In this document: piece after piece, positions 34,845-46,264 of the stretch | How positions within the stretch are numbered: the stretch's first letter is position 1 | Layout: each line of letters starts with the position of its first letter | Program-made: the position numbers and the translations under genes | Source: Ilex aquifolium | Taxonomy: Eukaryota; Streptophyta; Magnoliopsida; Aquifoliales; Aquifoliaceae | DNA length: 64,000 nt | NCBI GenBank assembly: GCA_951799425.1 | Contig: OX637402.1 | Span: 33,261,492-33,325,491, forward strand | Direction: 5' to 3' | Notes under the pieces: generated by a model | What the model was told of the DNA's origin: nothing | The model's database searches: none | The model's input: the letters and a program-made list of their open reading frames with translations, nothing else

Positions 34845-35880
34845 TCTCTCTTGATAAACTCGAGTCTATCTGGAAAGTTGAATGTTCCGCAACAAATGGA
34901 TGTTTAGAAATCGTGATGAATGATGATGAAACTTTTTGTAAACGGTCTACTTATTCGTAAGTCCTCGAACACAATCATGTCACTCAAAAAGATGGGTTAA
35001 AAGAGTGTGATCCCTCTGACGAAAAAGTCAGTATGTGAGAGAAGGTTTGAAAAACACTGTTCTATTGTTTGGATAAGGGTTTTGCGTACCTTAGATTTGA
35101 GTTTTAGAGTGCTATTTATATCTCTCAGGAGCTAATCATTACGGATAGTTGGGTCCCTTATAGGAAAGGCTCCTCATTGGCTCCCTTGGAGGGTAACACG
35201 TGGTGCACAGACCTTGAGCAGAGAGCCTTCCTTTTCACATGGCAGAAGTTTTTGAATTTAATGCTCAGATCCCCAAGCATTTATTGTTCAATTTTTTGAC
35301 TTTACCAAAAAATAAATATGTCTCATCTTTCTGTTGGGTCATTTAATGAGTCCTGGTTGTGGCTGCGCACGCATAGGAGCACTTTCGTCCATCACCCCCC
35401 AAAGAGTCAGGAATTACATATTTTATACTCCGTACATCTTCCTCATTGGTTGCTAAACTGACTTTGTAACCATTTTGACTGCCTTGGAAAGGGGTGATTG
35501 ATGATTGATAGCCAACCCCACTCCCAAGTAATGATGCTCTGCTTGACCTCGATCGTGGGCATGTTTGCATTAGCTAACCTCACCCTTTTTCTTTGGGAAT
35601 TTAACACCATCATTTGGTAGGGAATAACTGTCGAAATAGCTGTCCATGTCCCGCCGGAGCGAATGGTCGAGGACACATGTCACTCGGAAAACACTCTACG
35701 GACAAGATGCCGAGAACACGTGTCATCCAAGGAACACTTCGCGACCAATCATGTCGAGGATATGTGTCATTCAGAGAACACTATGCGGACAAAATATCTA
35801 GGACACATATCATTCAAAAAATGTCATTCAAAAAACACTTTGCCACTAAGATGTTGGGGACCGGTGTCGCGTCCCCCTTG
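34845..35880. repeat. LTR-like dispersed repeat, copy B, with short tandem array
   Basis: Diverged copy of 27755-28790 in the same orientation. Its right end (about 35661-35860) has four tandem units of 43-57 bp built on a GTCGAGGACACATGTCACTC-like start and an AACACT-CGGACAAGAT-like end. The repeats give short spurious open frames. Confidence 0.5.
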
Positions 35881-36287
35881 ATCACACAAACGTCCTATCA
35901 AATACTATTCTGGTTATAAGGGTAGTTGGAAATTATCTAAAAGTAATAGGACTTAGTGATCCATGAGGAACTTTATAGGATTTGGATCCTTTGGTTTTTA
36001 AGCTAGGATGAAATAGTAATTTTCCCACGAACTAGAGGGATTATGTCTTCTGGCCCAATTTGATCTTGGTCCGAAATTGGGCTTGCATTCCAAACAAATT
36101 GGTCCAATTACTAAAATCCAGCTAGCTTCTGGAGACGCCAGGACACACCCATATATGGATCCAAAGACATTCCAAAACTCTCTCTGTCTCTCTCTTACTT
36201 CCTTCACTCTGCTTCCGGAGCTTTCACAGTATCACCAAATTCTTTCATTTTCTGCAATTTCTACCCGACTTAAACCCTAAAAAAAAA
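35881..36287 (+). promoter_or_regulatory. Upstream region of lysine-rich gene
   Basis: Intergenic DNA leading into the leader of the gene at 36288. A CT-rich leader (CTCTCTCTGTCTCTCTC) occupies about 36178-36196 and AAACCC-type sequence lies at 36271-36277. No clear TATA box. Confidence 0.35.
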
Positions 36288-37699
36288 ATGCATTCTGAAC
36301 ATTCAAAGCACGTAAAGAAAGAGGAGGTTGATGAAGACGAAGAAAACCCCGGTCCTGTGTTTGAAAACCGCAAGAAAAAACTCGACCATGCCAGTCCCAG
36401 TTCTGGCTCCCACAGGGATGGTAAAGTCAAGAAAGAGGAACGGAAAGTGAAGAAAGAAGAAGCAGACTATATTTTTGAAGCACCCACTAAGAATGGCTTA
36501 AGCAAGATTAATAAGGTTTGTTATACGTTTTTTTTTTATCTTGGGTTTTCTCTGTTTTAGAAATTAATCCTTGGTTGTTAATATATGTTTTGTCTTGGTG
36601 TTTGGCTCTTGAATTTGTTGTGGGTTGGGGTTAAAGTTGCACAAAAAGAAGAAGATGGGGGAGAAGGAGAACAAGAAGAAAAAGGCCAAAAAGGCTAAGC
36701 AGAGACGTAAGAAAAGGAAGAGGAAGGAGTGTGATTTGCCTGGTCAGAAGCGAGACCCTCCTGATGAAGTATGTTAAACTGTTCCTTGAATTATGTTGTG
36801 TGTGTTAGTTTGAACTGATTTGGGATTATTTGAGTAATGGGTGTGTTGCAATTCTCTTTTTTCCAGATACACCCACTGAGGATTTTCTATGAAACTTTGT
36901 ATAAGCAAGTACCCAATAGCGAAATGGCAGCTTTCTGGTAAGCAGCAATTATTCTATTTTGCTTATTCTCCCAAATAAAAAAGATTCTTTCAATATGTTT
37001 GGCATGTGAATGATAAGCCCTTCGTAGTGTTAGGTTCTATACTCTGCATGTCTTTTGTTCATAGATTGATTCTAGCACTTGTTGGTATACTCTTTGATCC
37101 TTTTCACCAAAGTTGATGGATGTTTTGTATAATATGTGCATATAAGACATTATGTGAAACATTTCTATTCAATTGATTTGAGTGTTTGAACTTTTAGTAT
37201 TCAATTTAATTCAAGTCTGCTTAAAGCTTTTATTATTCAATATTCTAGGACTTGCTGTAGTTTTATTCAATTGAGCTACCTCAGCTTTGTTTCTTGCATC
37301 AGTGATCACTATCACGTATGTTCAGCCGTGATTTTGAAATAAAGTGGACTCCAATGTGATTGTAGGATGATGGAGTCTGGTTTACTCTCCAAGGAGGTGG
37401 CAAAGAAAGTTCTCAAGAGGAAAAATAAAAGGATTCAACAGCATAAGCTAGATTCACCTATGAAAGCTGTTGTGGCTGTAAAGAAAAATGCTGAAACTAT
37501 TCCTGTCAAAAGGAAAACATCTTCCTCTTCCTCCCCTGTTTCAACGAAGAAGACACCACCACCACCAGAATCTAAATCTACAGCTATGTCAAAGCAGTCC
37601 AAGAAGCACAAGATGGAGTATGAAGCTTGTAATGATGGATCATATGATGACTTTGTTCCGGGTTCAAAAACATCTAAGAAACATAGAGCAGAAGATTAA
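36288..37699 (+). CDS. Lysine-rich putative nuclear protein
   Basis: 254-residue protein in four exons: 36288-36515, 36637-36768, 36867-36937, 37366-37699; GT-AG with matching phases (0, 0, 2). Residues 1-76 are acidic and lysine-rich (VKKEEVDEDEENPGP), and residues 77-115 are an almost pure Lys/Arg stretch suited to nuclear or nucleolar import and nucleic-acid binding. The only globular-looking part is about residues 118-165 (IHPLRIFYETLYKQVPNSEM then FWMMESGLL), which is probably the conserved family core. The tail is Ser/Lys/Pro-rich. I recognise no catalytic motif and cannot name the family; it resembles uncharacterised plant nuclear proteins. Confidence 0.8.
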
Positions 37700-38399
37700 T
37701 TTTGTATATCAGCAATCAACTGCTTCCTTCATTCTGCCTCATCAAGGGTGGGCAGAGGAGACTAATTTGTGGCCGCCATGCAGAGAAACTGTTTTCCAGT
37801 ATACATACATATACAAAGTAGGTTGAAGCCATTAGCCGAACTTTGCGTTTGCTTAATTAATCTTGTTGAAGATGAAATAGTCTGTAAATTATTTAACAAA
37901 CTATTTTTGGAGGGGTTTTTTGTTCCTTTTTCCCGTCTCCTGTTTGTAGCAAAATGCGTTATTGTTGTTCAGGTTTTGGGGATAGAGAAATGAGCATGTA
38001 CAGTCATTCTGCCAGTTTTGCAAGAAAAGTGTATTCTATGACTCACCACCCTAGATTATTTACACTAACACCCCTACTAATCTCTTTTAATCTCATACTT
38101 TACATTTAATCTTCCATTAGCTAGTCAATCACACTCCATATTTTGTTAATTTAATAATTAGACCCTATCTGACCAATAAAGAGATAAATCATAATAATTA
38201 TCTAGAATAAATATTAAACTATCTGCCAAATAACAAAATGAGAGAAAAAAAAAAAAAAAAAGGTAAGATCATAAGAGAGAGATCCTAATCCTAGAGTCAA
38301 TCAAGTTTTTCGGATGCATGAAATGCAGAAAAAAAATAAATAAATAACCCAAGTTTATGACATAAAATCATTGACAAATAATATCACCGTCCAATGATA
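37700..38399. other. 3' flank and intergenic
   Basis: 3' UTR of the lysine-rich gene, then AT-rich DNA with an A run at about 38247-38261. No gene seen. Confidence 0.45.
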
Positions 38400-38600
38400 A
38401 ATTTATGGGCCTAGGGAAAAAAGCAATAATAAATGGGCGGGCCGATAATTCCTATCTTGGTGTCCATATGACTATGGGTCCTGATCCCTTAATTGGGCTT
38501 ATTGTAAGTGAACAGGCCTTGATGGACCAAGATCCTCAACAAACGAACCACATAGTCATAGGCACAGCACTAGGGTTTGAGTTGTACCTATAAAAACGCT
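38400..38600 (+). promoter_or_regulatory. Telo-box / site II / TATA promoter
   Basis: TGGGCC at 38406-38411, TGGGCG near 38434, TGGGCT at 38494-38499, telo-box AGGGTTT at 38572-38578 and the TATA box CTATAAAAAC at 38588-38597. Telo-boxes combined with TGGGCY site II elements are typical of plant promoters for ribosomal-protein, ribosome-biogenesis and snoRNA genes. The next 300 bases hold no convincing protein gene. Confidence 0.6.
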
Positions 38601-38737
38601 ACGGCGACCCAAATTTGTACATTCTATTTGGAAATCTCATAGCCGTCCGGTCAAAATGCTCGCTCGCTGGCTCTCTCTCTCTCTCTCTCTGTGTGATTAT
38701 TGTATTACCACTTGATTGGCAAAATATAGTATTAAAG

Positions 38738-38828
38738 TTATGCAAATGACGAGGATTATTTTGGGATATGAGAAGCTCGCAAAGCGAGCGATGTTTGTTC
38801 CTCATACTTCCATGACTCTGATGCATCC
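38738..38828 (+). ncRNA. Possible C/D-box snoRNA
   Basis: About 150 bases downstream of the telo-box promoter. Terminal stem ATGCA (38740-38744) pairs with TGCAT (38822-38826). A C-box-like ATGACGA (38746-38752; consensus RTGATGA, one mismatch) follows the 5' arm and a perfect D box CTGA (38818-38821) precedes the 3' arm. A perfect internal hairpin GCTCGC-AAA-GCGAGC lies at about 38775-38789. I could not match the guide positions to rRNA from memory and saw no clear C'/D' pair, so this is tentative. A 60-codon frame starting at 38740 overlaps it and looks fortuitous. Confidence 0.3.
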
Positions 38829-38978
38829 CTTTCTGTACGATTACGATCGATTCCCAATCTCATTCATTTTTTTTTTTTTTTGTGTCTTGTTATTCATTTC
38901 ATTTGCGTTTCATATTTGATTTACCAAGAAGGGTTTGATATATATGTGTGTGTGTGTGTCAGCTGTATTTGTTGAGCA

Positions 38979-39143
38979 ATGCTATTGGGACCTAATTTAC
39001 TGACCTAATTCACTATGACCTTTGGATTTGGATTGACTGTGGGCTCCATCAAACATTGAAACTTGGTGTTAATTCAATGGTTCCAATGAAGCCACGTCAT
39101 TAGGTCAGTAAATTATATCAGATTTTTAGATCCAAATAACATT
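38979..39143. mobile_element. MITE
   Basis: 165 bp with terminal repeats AATGCTATTGGGACCTAA / AATGTTATTTGGATCTAA (15 of 18) and a perfect inner inverted repeat AATTTACTGACCTAAT (38994-39009 against 39099-39114). Its termini resemble those of the MITE at 22847-23008. No coding potential. Confidence 0.65.
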
Positions 39144-39989
39144 TTCTTTTTTATATTTGAAGTGTTCCTAAAGCTTTTGTTTTTCCCGTGACAAACGCCG
39201 TTTTATACTTGAATTTTATATTAGATTGGGTAGAATTAGGCTTTTCTTATGCAATTTTGCTCTACTCTTTTGCCTATTTGCTTGCTTGAGTTTGTTCTCT
39301 TTGGTGGAAATATATAATATATAATATTCACCAGAATGATTTGCCCAAAAACAATATTCACCTGGATGTAATCATTTTTTTTTCCGCTAGGCCCGATACA
39401 TTATATTTATTTATTCTTTTATGCAATCTTTGTTTGCCCATGAAAAATAGATTTAGTGACCTTTGGCTTTGCATCAGTGTGGATATAATTGGTAATGTTT
39501 TTCAAATATGAAATGAAATTTCTTCGTGGTTACACATGAAGAGAATTCAACACTTTCTGGAAAAGATTTTGAGGTTTTAAATCGCAATTGTCGGAGATGT
39601 TAAAAACTAGCACCAACCTTTTTCAGTAACCCAGCCAGCTTGTCATTGGCCATTAGGCTTTAACACTGCCTTTTCTTCATGAGACTTTCGGACACTTATT
39701 GTTGTTTTGTGGTTTTGGAATTCTTATGGATCGTTTTCAGTATAGAATTATTTAATTGTGATAATAAATTCAAAAGAGTTGTAATAATCTAAATATGATT
39801 GATTGCGAACAATAAAAATTAATGATTAAAATTAAATCACAATATATTCAAGTATTAGGTATTACTTGTGCTTGAAGGCATAGAATAATAAAAAAAATTA
39901 TCAATAATAAATATATTTGTATTTATATCTAAAATCAAATAACAAACATAGAAGAGAAAAAAAAGAATTTAAGTATTGGGTGTAGTGAG
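39144..39989. other. Intergenic, AT-rich
   Basis: No gene or clear repeat boundary found. Confidence 0.4.
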
Positions 39990-40620
39990 AGGTGAGCTGG
40001 TAATGGTGAGAGACGGTAATAATTGTGATGGGTGGTGATGATCGTGGTGATAGTGACAATTATGAGTGACGATGATGGTAATGGCAATTATGAGTGATGA
40101 TGATGGTAGTGTTGGGTGTGGGTGGTGGTGGGCAATAGTGATAGTAGTGGTGGTGGTAGAGTAATGACGGTGGTGGTTGAGTGACGATGGTACTGGTGGT
40201 GGGCAACGACTGGTGTTTTTGGGCAATAATGTGATGAATGGTGGCAAATGGCGATAGTGATGGTGGTGGTAGGTGTGGTGGGGGTGGATGACAGCGGATG
40301 GTGGTAGTGGTGGGTGATGACGGATGGTGGTAGGTGCAGTGAGGGTGGGTGATGGTGGACAACAATAGTGGTAATGGGTACTGATAGTGGGCGGCAGTGG
40401 TAGTGGGATGATGGTGGTAGTCGTAATAAATATAAGAATGAAATATCGATGGTAATGAGTGGTGACAGTGAACGACGGTAATATAAATCGATGGAGGAGG
40501 TGGCGGAGGCGGTAATGGTGGTGGTGGTGGGGCAGTGGGTTAGTGGTGGTGGTGACGACGGTGGTGGGGATAGTTGTGGTGGTGAGGTGGCGGTGGTGGT
40601 GGTGGTGGTGGTGGTAGGGT
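39990..40620. repeat. GGT/GAT-rich low-complexity tract
   Basis: About 630 bp built from GGTGGT, GATGGT and AGTGGT triplet-like units, strongly purine/T biased on the plus strand. It creates long His/Thr/Pro open frames on the minus strand that have no domain and should not be called genes. Confidence 0.9.
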
Positions 40621-40756
40621 TCCAAACAGTACTTTTTTTTTTTTTTTAAAGTACTCATGAGAAATTATAAGTTTTATAAACACTTTTTAAAAGTTACCTC
40701 AAATGTATCCTTAGAGGTTTATTTTTTCTTATTAAATTTGGGGTGTTAATATTAGC

Positions 40757-40997
40757 CGTCAGATTAATTTTAAAATATAATTTAAAGAGATCTTAACCAC
40801 AAAAGGTAAAAATTATTTTGTTATCTTTTGAGATTTAAATTGTATTGTACTTTATTATATAGATAAATTCAAAAACTCTATATAATAAAGTATAATTGTA
40901 TAAGATAATTTAAATCTCAAAAGATAAAAATAAAGTCTTTAATTTTTTGCAGTTGAGATTATCTTTAAATTATGTTTATTTTAATTTAATAGTTGAA
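40757..40997. repeat. Long fold-back (inverted repeat)
   Basis: Left arm about 40757-40861, loop 40862-40878, right arm 40879-40997. The inner arms (ATCTTTTGAGATTTAAATT and TTTATTATATA with their complements) are nearly perfect, the outer arms more diverged (TAATTTAAAGA blocks). It could be a MITE of the fold-back kind; an RNA from it would form a long hairpin. Confidence 0.75.
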
Positions 40998-42265
40998 AAT
41001 CAATGTTAATTTTTGTTTTATTGTCCAAAATATTACATTCCATTCCATTCCTACGCAGTCGTGATTGGACTTTAGCATTCTCTCTCTCTCTCCCTCTCCC
41101 TCTCCCAAGCTAAGTTAATTAGTCTATGGGGATTGGCCCGCCAAATTTTATGTGGATATGGGGAATCACAGAAAAGAATAATAACCTATAAGCTAATTAG
41201 CTTGGCCCACTCATCGTGCGATATTTTGTGAAAATGAAGTATTAATTTGATGGAATCTTAATTAACGACTAATTTCAAAAGAATGGGTCGATTGAAAAAT
41301 ATCAATTAAATACATTGTTGATATTATTATGTTGTTGCTAAATGATTTTGTTAAGGTAGAATTGGAGCGTGATATTGAATCCGATATTGAGTTGAGTCGT
41401 ATTTTCTTTAAATTCATGTATTTCTTAATCATTCGATAAATTATGTACACAAGTTGATATTTTTTATATTTTGTTTTTTAAATAAACTATATCGATTTTT
41501 TTGGGGTCTACAATGATTTAAAATGGCGTAACTACTTCAAATATTTGTATGTTATTAAAAGTATCTATATTACATGATTAGTGTTCAATTTGTGTTACAT
41601 AATATTTTTTTGCACAGATATTGTCCATTTTAAAAAAAAATAATTGTCACAATTTAATATATAATATAATGGGCTCGATCCTTTGAAGTGTTCTACTTTT
41701 ATATTACATTGTGCCTTCAAGCACATAATATTACTAGCATTAAAATGTAATACCAATTAAACATAAAATTTGGAATTGAGAACATGAAATATGGAGGTTC
41801 AAATCCAATCTCATTTGATATCATGTGACCCCGGATTGTTGTGACGCTCGGTATATGTATCATCTAGACATCCCTGGTCTAAGTTAAACTAGAAAGAAAA
41901 ACATTAGCAGGGTGCAGGCTCACCTAAGCAGGAAAGACAAAAAAAGAGAAAGGGAAAATAAACAGAAAAGCAAAATGTAGAAAAATCTACTTTCTGCAAA
42001 GTAGTTGTAAAGCAAGGAATACTCTTTACTCAAATGCTAAAACAAGCACCAAATGATATTAAGGAACAGAAGATTCAAACAATAACGAACAAATAAGCTG
42101 AAAGTTCAGACATGACATTCAAACAAATAAGATGAAAGTTCAGACATGACATTCAAACAGATAAGCTGAAAGTACAGAAAGCAGAAAATATAGAGCAAAA
42201 AGCAAACCAACAATGCTGCGATATTAAACATTACTTATTTTTCTTTGGTAGTTGCCTGTTGATGT
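40998..42265. other. Intergenic and 3' flank of beta-tubulin gene
   Basis: A CT-rich microsatellite at about 41079-41105, AT-rich DNA and, at the right, the probable tubulin 3' UTR with a duplicated block (ACAAATAA(G)-CTGAAAGTTCAGACATGACATTCAAACA-like) around 42088-42175. No other gene. Confidence 0.45.
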
Positions 42266-45200
42266 TTAGTTTTCATATTGCTGCTCTTCAGCACCATCCT
42301 CTTCATAGTCCTCCTCCTCGTCTGCAGTGGCATCCTGATATTGCTGGTACTCTGCCACCAAATCATTCATGTTGCTCTCTGCCTCTGTGAACTCCATTTC
42401 GTCCATACCTTCCCCGGTGTACCAGTGCAAAAAGGCCTTGCGCCTAAACATGGCTGTGAACTGCTCGCTTACTCTCCTGAACATCTCTTGGATTGACGTG
42501 GAATTTCCCACAAATGTCGATGCCATCTTCAGGCCGGTTGGGGGGATATCACACACACTCGACTTCACATTGTTGGGGATCCACTCCACAAAGTACGATG
42601 AGTTCTTATTCTGCACATTGATCATCTGTTCATCCACCTCTTTTGTGCTCATTTTCCCCCTGAACATGGCGGAGGCTGTCAGGTAGCGTCCATGACGAGG
42701 ATCAGCCGCACACATCATGTTCTTAGCATCCCACATTTGCTGAGTCAGTTCTGGGACAGTGAGGGAGATGTATTGCTGAGATCCACGAGAGGTAAGTGGT
42801 GCAAAACCCACCATGAAAAAATGAAGACGTGGGAATGGGATCAGGTTCACAGCCAGCTTCCGCAGGTCTGAGTTCAACTGACCAGGAAATCTCAAGCAGC
42901 AGGTCACACCACTCATCGTTGCAGAGATCAAATGATTCAGATCACCAACTGTAAATCAAAAATACAAAAAGTATGACTTAAAGTAATCACTAAAATGCTG
43001 AAATTTATTAATACCTATCCTGGAAGTAAACATATACTCACAGCTTGGAGTGCTAAGCTTCAAGGTCCTAAAACAAATGTCGTAGAGTGCTTCATTGTCA
43101 AGGACCATGCATTCATCAGCGTTCTCCACCAACTGGTGCACAGAGAGGGTGGCATTGTAAGGTTCTACAACTGTGTCAGAAACCTTTGGTGAGGGGAAAA
43201 CGGAGAACGTGAGCATCATTCTGTCCGGGTATTCCTCCCTTATCTTTGAAATCAAAAGGGTACCCATGCCCGAACCCGTGCCTCCTCCAAGAGAGTGACA
43301 CACCTGGAAACCTGCCCCATTCACAAGAGCAACAGGAATAACAAGCCAAATTAGCTCCTAAAGTGAGAAAAACATCACCGGTAAATCTGTAATAGGGTCC
43401 ACTCCTATTGGTCCTGGTAAAACACCCACAATTAAATATGTAGACATTTCCTTTATGAAACATAGTTACCACAATTAAGAAGCAGGAAGTAGTGCAACTG
43501 AATATTAAGTGGTAGAGCAATCAAAACCAGTGCCAACATTAATAATCTTTCTTATTACCTTGTGGGTCCAAAATGGAGAATATGATGCTTATCACTAGGG
43601 CTGTCAAAATCCAACACGACACGATTAACCGACACGAATCGACACGAATTAAACGGGTTTGGGTGAGATCTTAACGGGTTTGGGTGATAAACGGATTGAC
43701 ACGCCAAATACGTTTAATAAATGAGTCGTGTTTGAGTGAGACCTGTCAAACCGTTTATCACACGTTTACCCGTTTAAATAAAATTAATATAATAATAAAT
43801 TAATAATTATTTTAAAAAAATTAACAAGAAAAAAGAAGTAAAGAAATCAATACAAAAAAAAAAAATAAAGTAGTAGTTTAAAGACAAAAGAGGAGAGATG
43901 GGGAGCACTTCAAAGACAAAGGCAAACCAATGCCTTTTGTTTTTGTCCCACATTGGAAAATGAGAGGAGAGGGGGAGGGTTGAGTTGCTTATAAAAAGGC
44001 AATGGCCTCTTGTCTTTTTTTTTAAGCCTTCAAGTCTAATTTTTTATGAGATTTGACTAAAAATTCCTCTTTTTTGAGGTAAGTACAATTGGAAGTAAAA
44101 AAAAAATGGAGTATTAAAATTTGTTGATATAATTATTTTGAAATTAAATGGGTTAAACGAGTCGTGTCGTGTTACCCGTTTATTAAACGGGTCGTGTTCG
44201 TGTTGAGATTTTTCACCCGTTTATTAAACGTGTCATGTACGGGTTTACATATTTTTCACCCGTCACCCGTTTAACCCGACACGTCACCGTTTAACCCGAC
44301 ACGTTTGACACCCCTACGTATCACCTCAAGTTTCTCCACTTTTGAGACAAAAGAGGGCCTAGTAATAATTCATCAGGTGTGCATTCTTATCAACATCATA
44401 TTTTAACATACCAACAATTTTCCACAGCCTAAAGTATACACTAAATAATAGAAAATTTTAACGTTTCTATCAGATTTGGCCCCAAAATCCAGAGGAACAA
44501 CAAACAACATATTTATACTAACATAGAACAAATTAAATTTTACTGTAAAGGTGTGATTATAAAACAAGAACCAACATGTAGAATAAGTTACTTCCTCATT
44601 TCCTGCAAGAAGTTGCAAAGGCTGAATATCACCAGGAGAGCATGATCTTTTGCTTCTCCAGCAAAGGTCATCCATATTCCAAATTCGGGATCATCGTATA
44701 AAATAATCCAACTTAATAAGCAGGAAAAAAAAAACCCGTACAGGTGACTTCTGAACCACTTGGTATTTTTTTGGCATCATTATGAATTCAAAAAGATGAT
44801 GTAAAGCAGTTTGTATCCAAAAAATTGTGAATCTTCTCTAGTTTGAAAAATTTTCACGACCCACAGCATAGGTAACTCAATCTCTCAGAACACAGCATGC
44901 CAAGAAATCGTCCAGTTAGCATATAAATCTGTGTCTTCACAAGTGAGACTTATTTAGGGAAATGTTCATTGGAGTGATCATACATCCAATATGTTGTTAA
45001 AATAGGGAACAAATACACCATCAGAATCACGTACTCTTAATAATTTATTCATACGAAAAACATACATCGAAATTCAATCATAGAAAAATAAGACTCAAAC
45101 AACGTATATGGCATGCCTTTGTGTCAAAACATAAAGAGTACATGACAGCATGGAAAACTAATAGTATACAATTTTCACCATAGCAAGTTCGAATCAAACA

Positions 45201-45955
45201 AAAATTGAAACTTAAAAATACACAAACGGACACGCACACACTCTCAAAAAATTGCACATATATTGCAAGTGAAAATTGAACAAAAAAAAACCTCACTACT
45301 ATCGTAGTGTGACAAAATTTCAAAGCAATAACAGAATCAGATAACTCTTGTCATGAACATTCGCATCAAAACTTATATAACCTCAAGGCTCAAGCAAATA
45401 ATACAAACCAAACAATTACTGAACCAAATCAACACGCATTACATAGATCCACATAAGCATACAGTATATATATGGATTATACTGTATGAATAATCGTACA
45501 TGATTGTGCCTGTCTGTGTCTACATATGAAAAATGTGAATATAAACATTATTTACCTTGCAAACAATCACAATTCTCAGCCTCCTTGCGAACAACATCAA
45601 GAACAGAATCAATCAGTTCCGCTCCTTCAGTGTAATGACCTTTGGCCCAATTATTTCCGGCACCGGACTGTCCAAAGACGAAGTTATCGGGGCGAAAGAT
45701 CTGGCCGTAGGGCCCGGATCTGATGCTGTCCATTGTCCCAGGCTCAAGATCCATAAGAACGGCCCTAGGAACGTATCGTCCACCGGAAGCTTCATTGAAA
45801 TAGACATTGATCCTCTCCAGTTGAAGATCGGAAGATCCATCGCCTTTGTAACGACCGGTTGAATCAACGCCGTGCTCGTCGCAGATCACTTCCCAGAATT
45901 TGGATCCGATTTGGTTACCACATTGTCCTCCTTGAACATGCAAGATCTCTCTCAT
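42266..45955 (-). CDS. TUB: Beta-tubulin
   Basis: 450-residue beta subunit of the alpha/beta-tubulin dimer that builds microtubules; binds and hydrolyses GTP. Three coding exons on the minus strand: 45955-45556 (400 bp), 43311-43042 (270 bp), 42948-42266 (683 bp), the usual plant beta-tubulin layout. The N-terminus is MREI, the tetrapeptide used in tubulin mRNA autoregulation. The GGGTGSG phosphate-binding signature is near residue 140, and the acidic tail ends [18 protein letters not shown]. Length and sequence are as expected with no lesion. Intron 1 is 2.2 kb and contains a hAT MITE (43596-44316). The short leader is GA/CT-rich. The specific TUB paralogue cannot be assigned. Confidence 0.97.
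43588..44324. mobile_element. hAT-type MITE in tubulin intron 1
   Basis: Element 43596-44316 (721 bp) with inverted termini TAGGGCTGTCAAAA / TAGGGGTGTCAAAC and an 8 bp target duplication C(T/G)TATCAC with one mismatch (43588-43595, 44317-44324). Subterminal regions carry many copies of ACACGA / AACGGGT motifs on both sides. No transposase. It holds an snRNA-type GTCCCACATTG (43945-43955) followed 34 bp later by TTATAAAAAGG (43989-43999). Confidence 0.85.
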
Positions 45956-46264
45956 TGTTGGTTCTTGATGTTCAGATTCAGATCTATTTTGGTTTGACAG
46001 AAATGGGAACTGTACAGAGGGAAATTATGAGAGAGAGACGAGAGAGACACACATACAGACAGAGGGGTTTGGGATGAGTGATTGGGTGAGAGCGGGAATA
46101 CAGACAATTTAACCGCTGGACAGAGAGCGTTTGCACGTTAAAGGAGTGGGTCCTACGTGCGCACCGACGTCTGTTTGGTGCATTTATTTCGGCATTTTCA
46201 GTTTAATTTACAAGTTAGTTTTCACGTTTTTTATGGTTGGGGGTTGTTGGCTAGGCTTTGGACA
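45956..46264 (-). promoter_or_regulatory. Tubulin leader and proximal promoter
   Basis: The GA-rich stretch at 46028-46065 (CT-rich on the coding strand) is the probable leader of the minus-strand tubulin gene. No unambiguous TATA box was found. Confidence 0.35.

Noticed and set aside
38716-38919. 67-codon frame after the telo-box promoter
   Set aside because: No recognisable protein; ends in a phenylalanine run from a T tract; the overlapping snoRNA-like layout explains the segment at least as well.
39969-40658. 229-codon His/Thr/Pro-rich minus-strand frame
   Set aside because: Pure product of the GGT/GAT low-complexity tract.
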